A stretch of 6,495 nt of DNA, taken from contig JBEVEP010000239.1 in NCBI GenBank assembly GCA_040512755.1, forward strand, positions 1 through 6,495. The letters are read 5' to 3'. Made by a program: the position numbers and the translations under genes. Position 1 is the stretch's first letter. Every line of letters begins with the position of its first letter. The DNA comes from JBEVEP01 sp040512755 (GTDB lineage Bacteria > Pseudomonadota > Alphaproteobacteria > Rhizobiales > Rhizobiaceae). Shown one piece after another: positions 1 to 5,833 of this stretch. The notes under the pieces are model-generated. The model saw only the letters and a program-made list of their open reading frames with translations, made no database searches and was not told where the DNA came from.

Positions 1-12
1 ACCGCAGGTCGG

Positions 13-38
13 CGAAAAGCCAACGATTTGGCTTTTCG
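13..38. terminator. Hairpin resembling an intrinsic terminator
   Basis: A perfect 11-bp inverted repeat, CGAAAAGCCAA and TTGGCTTTTCG, is separated by the four-base loop CGAT. The A-run at the base of one arm and the T-run at the base of the other give the shape of a bidirectional Rho-independent terminator. The GC part of the stem is short (GCC/GGC), so its strength is uncertain. It probably ends a gene lying to the left of the window, or insulates the oxidase operon from it. Confidence 0.55.
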
Positions 39-280
39 AGCGAGGAACGCCCGGAGCCATAGCGGAGGGCTGGGAAGGCGCCATACATTTACTTTACGAG
101 GTGCCGACCCAGCGCCCCGCTTCCCGACTGCTCAACGGCCAGACCGGAAACGGGGCGTGGCAACGGAGAAGCATATGCTCAATGCTCCCCTCACCTGCCT
201 GTCATCAACCGTGTGGTCAACCCGGATTTTCTGCCGTCGGTTCTGTCCTTGCCGGCGAACGCCAGCTGAGAAAGAATCCC
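39..280. other. Gene-free stretch upstream of the oxidase operon
   Basis: No gene is recognised here. Two forward frames stay open across most of it (to about 289 and 300), but both start inside or beside the terminator hairpin. Their translations are rich in Arg, Pro, Cys and Ser, show no domain, and have no convincing ribosome-binding site, which is what chance open frames in GC-rich DNA look like. The stretch most likely carries the 5' control region of the oxidase operon. A decayed end of a gene from the left cannot be excluded. Confidence 0.4.
249..277 (+). promoter_or_regulatory. Weak candidate sigma-70 promoter for the oxidase operon
   Basis: TTGCCG (249-254) and AAGAAT (272-277) are 17 bases apart and each matches the consensus at four of six positions. 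Transcription would begin near 284, so the inverted repeat at 305-335 would lie in the early transcribed region. A competing pair, TTGCAT (282-287) and CATGAT (305-310), has the same spacing and would place the -10 element inside the repeat. Neither is strong, and the choice between them is a guess. Confidence 0.2.
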
Positions 281-304
281 ATTGCATAGGGTCATTCTAG
301 AGAG

Positions 305-335
305 CATGATGCAAATCATTCGCATTTGCATCATG
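305..335. promoter_or_regulatory. Perfect inverted repeat, candidate Fur/Mur-type operator
   Basis: Two perfect 12-base arms, CATGATGCAAAT (305-316) and ATTTGCATCATG (324-335), flank the seven bases CATTCGC. Inside it, TGCAAAT-C-ATTCGCA (310-324) fits the 7-1-7 inverted-repeat layout of Fur-family boxes with one mismatch between half-sites. TGCATC hexamers, which I recall from rhizobial Fur/Mur targets, occur once in each orientation. The right arm ends at the first base of the GGAG that serves the GTG start at 345, so a bound regulator would block the start region. Assignment to Fur, Mur or another family member is inference; the symmetry is seen directly. As RNA the repeat could also form a hairpin next to the ribosome-binding site. 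Confidence 0.6.
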
Positions 336-344
336 GAGTTTTCC

Positions 345-1475
345 GTGGGTGACGGGATGAGATGGATCCGAGAAAAGATCAGCCGACGCGGGTTGCTCTC
401 CGGCGGTCTCTCGGCGGCGGGAGGTACGGTTATTTGCGCAAGCGGCGCGCTCGGCCAGTCGACGCATACTGATAGCGGACACGCTTCCCTCGACGATGTG
501 GCGGCTGTCCCTGGCTACAGTGGCGCCCATGGCGCGATGATGACCGTGGGCGATGTTGATAGCGCAAGGAATGGCTTCGACCCATCTCACCTGCTGGCTG
601 ACTGGGACACCGGAACAGTCTCGCAATTGCCCGATGGGCGCACGCTTCGAACATTCGAGGTGACGGCAGAGGACAAGGAGATCGAGATCGCACCCGGCAT
701 CATGTTTCCGGCATGGACCTACAACGGCCGTGTGCCAGGCCCTTCGCTCAGAGCCACGGAAGGCGACCGCCTTCGGATCGTATTCCGGAACTTCGGCTCA
801 CATCCGCATTCGATGCATTTCCATGGCATCCACGCGGCGCGGATGGATGGCGTCCCGGGAGCGGGGCTCGTCGATCCGGGCGACGAGTTCGTCTATGAGT
901 TCGATGCCCGGCCATTCGGCTGCCATCTCTATCATTGTCATGCACTGCCGCTGAAGCGGCATATCCACAAGGGCATGTATGGCGCATTCATCATCGATCC
1001 TGACCCCGCGCGTCACCCGGAACAAGCTGACGTCGCCCGCTCCCGCCTGATCGGCACGCCGGAGAATGCGGCGTGGCAGGAGTTCGTGATGGTGATGAAT
1101 GCCTTCGACACGAATTTCGACAATGAGAACGAGGTCTACGCGGTCAATACTGTCGCGCATGCCTATATGAAGCAACCGATCAGGATCGTGCGGGACAGGC
1201 CGGTTCGCATCTATCTCATCAACATCGTTGAGTTCGATCCGGTCAATTCATTCCACCTGCATGCCAATTTCTTCGACTATTTCGAACAGGGAACGACACT
1301 CAGCCCGACACTTCAGACGGTCGACCTGATAACGCAGGTTCAGGCTCAACGCGGCATTCTCGAGTTCACCTATAAGGATCATGAACCGGGGCTTTACATG
1401 TTCCACCCGCACCAGTCGGAATTCACGGAACTCGGCTGGGCCGGCATGTTCAACGTCGTGGAGGCCGTCGCGTGA
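345..1475 (+). CDS. Tat-exported multicopper oxidase, type 1 copper site in domain 1
   Basis: Predicted periplasmic copper-dependent oxidase of about 376 aa (laccase/metallo-oxidase superfamily), which would couple one-electron oxidation of a metal ion or phenol to oxygen reduction. Numbered from the GTG at 345: a twin-arginine signal peptide (SRRGLLSGG, Arg14-Arg15) with cleavage probable near residue 39; a first cupredoxin domain with HSMHFHG (His155, His158, His160), HCH (197-199), then His206 and Met211; and a second domain with HLH (304, 306) and HPH (354, 356). His155, Cys198, His206 and Met211 have the spacing of a type 1 site; the other His residues fit the trinuclear cluster. The C-terminal segment lacks the usual HCHxxxH, so no second type 1 site exists. 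GTG 345 is chosen because GGAG lies six bases upstream; TTG 282, ATG 306/309/333 and ATG 357 are in-frame alternatives with weaker sites. The stop overlaps the ZIP start. The true substrate (Fe, Mn, Cu or organic) is not shown by the sequence. Confidence 0.92.
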   Translation: MGDGMRWIREKISRRGLLSGGLSAAGGTVICASGALGQSTHTDSGHASLDDVAAVPGYSGAHGAMMTVGDVDSARNGFDPSHLLADWDTGTVSQLPDGRTLRTFEVTAEDKEIEIAPGIMFPAWTYNGRVPGPSLRATEGDRLRIVFRNFGSHPHSMHFHGIHAARMDGVPGAGLVDPGDEFVYEFDARPFGCHLYHCHALPLKRHIHKGMYGAFIIDPDPARHPEQADVARSRLIGTPENAAWQEFVMVMNAFDTNFDNENEVYAVNTVAHAYMKQPIRIVRDRPVRIYLINIVEFDPVNSFHLHANFFDYFEQGTTLSPTLQTVDLITQVQAQRGILEFTYKDHEPGLYMFHPHQSEFTELGWAGMFNVVEAVA

Positions 1476-2680
1476 ACGATGCCCCCCAACCGGTCATCGC
1501 CACCGCCAGCCGGAAGGCCGAGAGCAGGCGTTATTTCCATCTCCTTTGGCTGATCCTCCCGCTTGCCGCCCTTACGTTGGCAATAGGCTGGCTGCTGACA
1601 GCGAACCCCTTGAATGGACTGAACAATGGCGCGCCGCCGGTCGAGAAGCTGACCTTCGAGCGGACCGTCCTTTCACCAGATGGCATCGACCTTCTGGTTC
1701 GCGCAGGCGGCTCCGAGCCGATGGTCATCGCGCAGGTTCAGGTTGACGATGCGTATTGGCAGTTCACGCAGGACCCGCCAGGACCGGTTCCTCGCGGCGC
1801 CACCGCCTGGCTTCGCGTGCCGTTCCCATGGGTTCTCGGGGAGGCCCATGCCGTCAACATCGTCACCAGCACTGGCGCCACATTCGCTCACGAGATTGCG
1901 GTCGCCGTGCCGAGTCCGTCACGCGACTCCGGAACATTGCTTCTTCAGGCCCTGCTAGGGGTTTTCGTTGGTATCGTTCCCGTAGCGATAGGGCTTATGT
2001 TTTATCCGGCGTTGCGAGGGCTTGGGCAAAGCGGGATCAATTTCATCCTGGCATTGACGGTTGGCTTGCTTGTCTTCCTGTTCGTGGATGCGATGGAGGA
2101 TGCCCTCGAACTTGCCGGCGAAGCAGCGCCGATCTTCCAGGGCCCGGTCATGGTGTTGCTTGCAGCCGCTGCCAGCTTCCTGCTTCTGATGGCTATCAGC
2201 CGCAGCCACGGCGCCCCCGCGGGGCTGGCGCTCTCAGTCTACATCGCGCTTGGCATCGGGCTCCACAATCTCGGTGAGGGTCTTGCCATCGGCGCGGCGT
2301 TCGCATCGGGCGCTGCCGGGCTGGGCACATTTCTTGTCGTGGGGTTCACCCTGCACAACATCACCGAAGGTATCGGGATTGCTGCGCCGATTCTCAAGAA
2401 GCGCCCCCCTCTTGCCGCCTTTGTGGGGCTCGTCTTGCTGGCGGGAGGACCTGCCGTTATCGGCCTATGGATCGGCAGTCTGGCCTTCGCACCGCAGTGG
2501 TCGGCGCTTGCGCTGGCAATTGGAGCTGGCGCCATTCTCCAGGTCATCGTCGAAGTGAGCCTGTTTCTGATGCGTTCGGGGAATGTCGGATCGCGGGCAC
2601 TTTTCGCACCGGCGACAGTCGCTGGACTGGCAGCCGGCGTCGGCTTCATGTTCCTTACGGCGATGCTGGTCAAGGTTTGA
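1472..2680 (+). CDS. ZIP-family metal transporter with N-terminal periplasmic domain
   Basis: Inner-membrane protein of 402 aa, predicted to carry divalent metal such as Zn, Fe or Mn. Residues 23-43 form one membrane helix, followed by a soluble, beta-rich segment of about 110 residues (44-152) and then about eight helices (from about 156 to 400). Two ZIP metal-site motifs are clear: HNLGEG (265-270) and HNITEG (295-300), equivalent to the HNxPEG motifs of ZupT/GufA-type transporters but with the Pro replaced by Gly or Thr. Ordinary bacterial ZIPs are about 250-300 aa, so the extra helix plus extracytoplasmic domain is a notable addition. The GTG start overlaps the oxidase stop (GTGA) and is preceded by GTGGAGG seven bases upstream, so the two genes are translationally coupled. 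The soluble segment is not recognised; it could dock the oxidase or bind metal (inference). ZIP assignment is confident, direction and metal are not. Confidence 0.88.
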   Translation: MNDAPQPVIATASRKAESRRYFHLLWLILPLAALTLAIGWLLTANPLNGLNNGAPPVEKLTFERTVLSPDGIDLLVRAGGSEPMVIAQVQVDDAYWQFTQDPPGPVPRGATAWLRVPFPWVLGEAHAVNIVTSTGATFAHEIAVAVPSPSRDSGTLLLQALLGVFVGIVPVAIGLMFYPALRGLGQSGINFILALTVGLLVFLFVDAMEDALELAGEAAPIFQGPVMVLLAAAASFLLLMAISRSHGAPAGLALSVYIALGIGLHNLGEGLAIGAAFASGAAGLGTFLVVGFTLHNITEGIGIAAPILKKRPPLAAFVGLVLLAGGPAVIGLWIGSLAFAPQWSALALAIGAGAILQVIVEVSLFLMRSGNVGSRALFAPATVAGLAAGVGFMFLTAMLVKV

Positions 2681-2690
2681 ATGGTGGTAG

Positions 2691-2724
2691 GGCCGCCTCG
2701 GCATCGTTGCCTCATCTTGCGGCC
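2691..2724. terminator. Nested inverted repeat between convergent genes
   Basis: GGCCGC (2691-2696) pairs with GCGGCC (2719-2724), and an inner GGCA-TCGT-TGCC hairpin (2700-2711) lies between them. The structure sits in the 78-base gap between the stop of the ZIP gene and the stop of the PAP2 gene, where a bidirectional terminator is expected. No T-run follows on either strand, so it is a weak terminator call and may only be a GC-rich coincidence. Confidence 0.3.
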
Positions 2725-2758
2725 GACAGCACACCTTTCCAGAATGCCCGCCACCCGG

Positions 2759-3466
2759 TCAGGATGTTTGAGTTCGCCGGAGCGCCCAACGCGAAACCAG
2801 CCAGCAAAACATTGCCCAGGCCGAGCCCGCACACCAACCGGCAAGCACGTCGGACGGCCAGTGAACGCCGAGATAGATCCGGCTGACGCCCACAAGCAGC
2901 GTGGCGGTTACGGCGACACCCAGTACGTATATTTTCAATGCTTGGCCAGTCAGCACGCGCGCCAGCAGCGAACCCAGTGTCAGATACGTAACGGCCGAAA
3001 GCATGGCGTGGCCGCTCGGGAAGCTCAGCGTGTAGACCTCCGCGAGATGAGAGACGAGGTCCGGGCGCGGGCGGTCGATACCAAGTTTCAGCAGGCTGCT
3101 CAGCATTTGTCCGCCTGCAACGGCGGCGACGACAAAAAACGCTGCGGCGGGCTTGCCGGCGATGAGCAGGTAGAAGAACACTGAGAGAATGATGAAAATC
3201 AGGACGCTTGTGGAACCGAGCGCGGTGAGGTCCCGCATCGCTTCTTCTACCCACAGCGGCCCAATCGGGTCGTTTGGATTGCCGGGGGCACGGAAGGCAA
3301 GCAGGATCTGCGTATCCAAGGCATGAGGACTGGCGTCGCGCGCCACCTCCAGCAATTCAACGAATCCCCACAACCCACCGGCGACGATCAGGCCAGCAAG
3401 AAGCACGTTGAATTCGACACGGCGCCAAATTGGTTCAGGCTGGGCGGTCATGCGGTCTTCACTCAT
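2759..3466 (-). CDS. PAP2-family lipid phosphatase, integral membrane
   Basis: Membrane phosphatase of about 235 aa with all three motifs of the PAP2 (type 2 phosphatidic acid phosphatase) superfamily. Motif 1, KLGIDRPRP, starts at Lys127 (K-x6-RP satisfied by Arg134-Pro135); motif 2 is PSGH at 150-153; motif 3 is SRIYLGVHWPSD at 195-206 (SR-x5-H-x3-D). His153 and His202 would be the catalytic pair. Helices lie at about 19-40, 87-104, 107-126, 155-172, 180-195 and 207-226. Family members remove phosphate from phosphatidic acid, undecaprenyl pyrophosphate or lipid A; which one applies here is not visible. The start is placed at ATG 3466, 13 bases after the stop of the small membrane gene; ATG 3451, preceded by GAAG, is a possible alternative, and an upstream ATG at 3535 would overlap the preceding gene. 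The short gap suggests one operon. Confidence 0.9.
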   Translation of the reverse strand: MSEDRMTAQPEPIWRRVEFNVLLAGLIVAGGLWGFVELLEVARDASPHALDTQILLAFRAPGNPNDPIGPLWVEEAMRDLTALGSTSVLIFIILSVFFYLLIAGKPAAAFFVVAAVAGGQMLSSLLKLGIDRPRPDLVSHLAEVYTLSFPSGHAMLSAVTYLTLGSLLARVLTGQALKIYVLGVAVTATLLVGVSRIYLGVHWPSDVLAGWCAGSAWAMFCWLVSRWALRRTQTS

Positions 3467-3479
3467 GCACGGCAATGCC

Positions 3480-3818
3480 TCATCGTGCCGTGAAATAGGG
3501 GCCGAGCGTGACCAACGCCACCGCTGCGACGGCAAGCGTCAGGCCAACGCCCTGGATTGCGGTCACCCGCTCGCCGAATATGGCGAAGGCGATGACGTTC
3601 ACCGCCAGGAGCTGAATGACGCCGGAAAGGCTGAGCGCCACCCCCAGGCCGAACTCACGGATGAGCCTCAGCATGATCAGATTGCCGAGCGAATAGAGCG
3701 CGAGCACCAGCACCATACGCCAAAGCGTCGGCGTAATGGTCCAGGCCTTGGCAGCGCTGGCCGCCAGAAGGAACACGACTGTCGACAAACCAAGCTGCAC
3801 CAAGCCTGAAACACTCAC
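3480..3818 (-). CDS. Four-helix DMT/SMR-like membrane protein
   Basis: A 112-aa hydrophobic protein with four predicted helices at about 5-25, 32-53, 57-81 and 86-107. The end, FGERVTAIQGVGLTLAVAAVA, resembles the last helix pair of EamA/drug-metabolite-transporter proteins, and the length fits SMR or ArnE/ArnF-like half-transporters that act as dimers. The glutamate in helix 1 that drives proton-coupled export in EmrE is not present (this region reads GLVQLGLSTVVFLLAA), so a classical multidrug pump is unlikely; lipid or lipid-sugar flipping is an open alternative. GTG 3818 is chosen because GGAGAG lies six bases upstream and because it overlaps (GTGA) the stop of an upstream remnant reading frame, the signature of former translational coupling. 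The PAP2 gene follows after 13 bases, which hints at a shared lipid-linked pathway (inference). Confidence 0.72.
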   Translation of the reverse strand: MSVSGLVQLGLSTVVFLLAASAAKAWTITPTLWRMVLVLALYSLGNLIMLRLIREFGLGVALSLSGVIQLLAVNVIAFAIFGERVTAIQGVGLTLAVAAVALVTLGPYFTAR

Positions 3819-3949
3819 CTTGCGCTCTCCGAACCCGGCCTGATGCCGGTGAAGGTGAGTTTCTCCGGGAAAGCGATGCGAGCGTCAAGGCCGCGACTGA
3901 ACTGGCCCAGCCGATGAATGGTTCTGCTAACGTTGTAGGGAAGCGCCTG
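3815..3949 (-). pseudogene. 3' remnant of an unidentified gene, start lost
   Basis: Between the SulP stop and the small membrane gene one - strand frame reads as protein for about 44 codons, including LPYNVSRTIHRLGQF and PEKLTFTGIRPGSESAR, and ends in a TGA that overlaps the GTG of the next gene by four bases. About three quarters of its codons end in G or C by hand count. There is no plausible start: the frame is closed by a TGA around 3966, inside the SulP 3' end. It therefore looks like the C-terminus of a gene whose 5' part was deleted or replaced. I do not recognise the family; the neighbours (DMT-like flippase-sized protein, PAP2 phosphatase) would suit a glycosyltransferase or polysaccharide-modifying enzyme, but that is a guess. 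Confidence 0.5.
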
Positions 3950-3956
3950 CCGCCGA

Positions 3957-5672
3957 TCACTTGCTCAAGGGCGACCGTGTCTCAGGGGTCCTCAAACTGC
4001 TTGCGTCCTCCGCGATGCGATGGCGCCGCTCGAACGCATCGCAGGCGTCCTCAAGATCGTCGAAGATCATTGATGAACCGATGCGATCGACAACTCCGGA
4101 CCGTTTGAGTATGCCGAGCGGCTCGCTGTGAAGTTCAGCGATGCCGAAGGCAATTCCTTTCGCTTTGAACATGGATAGCGCGTCGTCGAGAATAGCGGCG
4201 GCGGTGCTGTCAATATCGGCGACCGCGTTTGCGTCCAGGATGAACCAACTACCGGCTGGCAATGGTGCGACCAGGCTTTCGAGACGCTCCTTCACATACT
4301 CGGCGTTGAAGAAGAGCAAACTTCCCTGAAAGAGCCAGATCGTCAGGCCATCGATGGGCCGTGCTTGCGGATGCCGATGCAGCTTGTAAAAGCCCTCGCG
4401 TCCGGCAATGCGCCCGAGCAAAGCGTCTCGCGGCGTCAAACCTTTGAGGAGCAGATAGAACAGTGTTGCCGCCACGGCGACTATGACGCCCTGCAGCACA
4501 CCGAGACCGATCGCGCCGACCATACCCACCACTGCGAACAGAAACTCGGCTCGGCTCGTGCGCCAAAGCTTCGAAAAAGCCTCGACGTCGATAAGCGAGA
4601 TCGCCGCCGAGGCGAGGACAGCGCCGAGCGCCGCATTTGGAACGACTCTGAGTGCGTCGCTGAGGAATAGAACGGCCAGCATCAGCGACAGCGCGGCGAC
4701 CACGCCCGCGAGCTGCGTCTTGCCGCCCATCGCCAGGTTGACTGCCGTGCGCGAATCGGAAGCCGTAACCGGGAAGCCGCCGAACAGGCCAGCGCCAATA
4801 TTGGCAGCACCAAATCCAATCAATTCGCGGTTGGCGTCGATCGGCTCCTTCAGCCGCGCCGCAAAACTTCGGGCGGTGACGATCCCCGAGCCGAAGCTGA
4901 CCAGAAGCACTGCGCAGGCGCCGAGAAACAGGTCATCGAGCGGCACGCCCATGCTGATCGGCAACTTGAACGACGGCGCCTCTGACGGGACGGGTCCGAT
5001 CACGGCGACGCCGTAGGAAGGCAAATTCATCAGCGCGGAAAGCGCAGTTCCAAGCGCAATAGCGACCAATGGCCCAGGGACAGCCGGAAGCCGGGCCGCC
5101 AGGAAACGCAGGAGGACAAGCAGGCCCGCGGCGATCAGCAGGGTCGGCCAGTTGATAGATGTCCATTTGCCTGCAATCTCCAGAATGGGTCCAATCAGGC
5201 CATCGCTTTGAATCTTGACGCCGGTAAAACGGCCGATCTGACCGACAAGGATGGATACCGAAATACCGCTGATGAAGCCGATAAGGATTGGGCGGGAGAG
5301 GAAATTGGCGACGACACCAAGCCTCAGAAAACTCGCCAGAAAGCAAAGTATGCCAACGGTCACCGCTATCGCAGCCGCCACTGTGGCGTTGTTAGGTGCT
5401 TGAGTTTGCCCGAGCGAAAGCAGAACGGCCGCGAGGACGATCGTCGTGCCGGCATCGGGGCCGACGATGAGACGGCGTGACGAACCAAACAATGCATAGC
5501 CCAGCAGCGGAATTATGCTGGAGTAAAGCCCGACCTGGGGCGGCAGGCCCGCGATGGCGGGATAAGCGATGGCGCTCGGAAGCCCGACGGCGGCAATCGA
5601 CAATCCAGACAGAACATCGGCGCGGAGCCAGGCGCGTTGATACGTCGCCAGTGTGGAGATGATCGGAATCAC
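3957..5672 (-). CDS. SulP/SLC26 anion transporter with C-terminal STAS domain
   Basis: A 571-aa inner-membrane transporter of the SulP family, whose members move sulfate, bicarbonate, dicarboxylates or other anions. The family signature near the N-terminus is clear (AIAYPAIAGLPPQVGLYSS, about 34-52), as are FLSRPILIGFISGI (about 124-137) and SRTAVNLAMGGKTQLAG (about 307-323). The transmembrane core runs to about residue 410. A STAS domain follows at about 440-550, with the conserved stretch DANAVADIDSTA (480-491). The length is normal for the family. The start is GTG 5672; its TGA-overlapping context (GTGA with a short upstream frame) and a hairpin covering the GG-rich stretch just upstream suggest coupled translation, but no clean Shine-Dalgarno sequence is seen and the in-frame extension upstream has no ATG. 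No carbonic anhydrase or sulfur genes adjoin, so the substrate stays open. Confidence 0.93.
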   Translation of the reverse strand: MIPIISTLATYQRAWLRADVLSGLSIAAVGLPSAIAYPAIAGLPPQVGLYSSIIPLLGYALFGSSRRLIVGPDAGTTIVLAAVLLSLGQTQAPNNATVAAAIAVTVGILCFLASFLRLGVVANFLSRPILIGFISGISVSILVGQIGRFTGVKIQSDGLIGPILEIAGKWTSINWPTLLIAAGLLVLLRFLAARLPAVPGPLVAIALGTALSALMNLPSYGVAVIGPVPSEAPSFKLPISMGVPLDDLFLGACAVLLVSFGSGIVTARSFAARLKEPIDANRELIGFGAANIGAGLFGGFPVTASDSRTAVNLAMGGKTQLAGVVAALSLMLAVLFLSDALRVVPNAALGAVLASAAISLIDVEAFSKLWRTSRAEFLFAVVGMVGAIGLGVLQGVIVAVAATLFYLLLKGLTPRDALLGRIAGREGFYKLHRHPQARPIDGLTIWLFQGSLLFFNAEYVKERLESLVAPLPAGSWFILDANAVADIDSTAAAILDDALSMFKAKGIAFGIAELHSEPLGILKRSGVVDRIGSSMIFDDLEDACDAFERRHRIAEDASSLRTPETRSPLSK

Positions 5673-5719
5673 GGCCCCAATCCGCCGCCGTGGTGGATTG
5701 GTCGAACCGGCAGGATCAT
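5669..5719 (-). CDS. Tiny leader frame ending in the SulP start
   Basis: ATG 5719 opens a 16-codon frame (MILPVRPIHHGGGLGP) whose TGA overlaps the SulP GTG by four bases. Its ATG in turn overlaps the TGA of the preceding tiny frame (ATGA). Translation through it would melt the hairpin at 5677-5701. It has no ribosome-binding site of its own, so expression would depend on reinitiation. It may be a leader peptide, a decayed 5' end of a gene, or chance. Confidence 0.25.
   Translation of the reverse strand: MILPVRPIHHGGGLGP
5677..5701 (-). promoter_or_regulatory. Hairpin over the SulP ribosome-binding region
   Basis: CCAATCC and GGATTGG form a perfect 7-bp stem around an 11-base loop, four bases upstream of the SulP GTG on the - strand. 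The 3' arm with its flank (GGATTGGGG) is the only purine-rich stretch near the start, so pairing would hide whatever ribosome contact exists. A role in controlling SulP translation is inference from position. Confidence 0.35.
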
Positions 5720-5760
5720 GAGCGTGACGCCGTAGGAAGGACGATTGCCACGCTGCTCAT
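5716..5760 (-). CDS. Tiny frame behind a strong ribosome-binding site
   Basis: ATG 5760 starts a 14-codon frame (MSSVAIVLPTASRS) that stands ten bases downstream of a near-perfect AGGAGGT. It ends in TGA overlapping the next ATG. The start codon lies in the 10-base palindrome CTCATATGAG (5756-5765). The strong ribosome-binding site argues that something is, or was, translated from here: a leader peptide, or the true 5' end of a gene broken by a frameshift or deletion. No family can be assigned to so short a peptide. Confidence 0.3.
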   Translation of the reverse strand: MSSVAIVLPTASRS

Positions 5761-5770
5761 ATGAGATACT

Positions 5771-5777
5771 ACCTCCT
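5771..5777 (-). promoter_or_regulatory. Strong Shine-Dalgarno sequence AGGAGGT
   Basis: On the - strand AGGAGGT occurs ten bases before ATG 5760 and about 100 bases before the SulP start. It is among the strongest ribosome-binding sites in the window, yet it serves only a 14-codon frame. That makes it informative about either leader translation or a lost gene start. Confidence 0.5.
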
Positions 5778-5833
5778 GGCGTGATCAGGCGACGCTATGA
5801 CCGCGACGACCAAAGAGTGACGCCTGCATCGCC

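Noticed and set aside
28..300. Two overlapping forward open frames at the left end
   Set aside because: They begin within or near the hairpin at 13-38, lack a ribosome-binding site, have Arg/Pro/Cys-rich translations with no motif, and overlap the operator region.
2239..2895. Long - strand frame of 218 codons opposite the ZIP gene
   Set aside because: It lies antisense to clear ZIP motifs, its product is Pro/Ala/Arg-rich without any domain, and it runs across the convergent intergenic gap; a typical GC-rich shadow.
2712..3254. - strand frame of 180 codons overlapping the PAP2 gene
   Set aside because: It is the alternative frame of a gene whose own frame carries all three PAP2 motifs.
3655..3960. 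- strand frame of 101 codons spanning the SulP-DMT gap
   Set aside because: Its second half is the out-of-frame reading of the DMT-like gene, and the first half competes with the better-supported remnant frame that ends in the GTGA overlap.
4483..5016. + strand frame of 177 codons opposite SulP
   Set aside because: Antisense to well-conserved SulP sequence; low-complexity Ser/Ala/Arg translation with no recognisable domain.
5756..5765. 10-base palindrome CTCATATGAG as a regulator site
   Set aside because: It is short, contains the start codon of a tiny frame, and matches no operator I can name; noted but not called.
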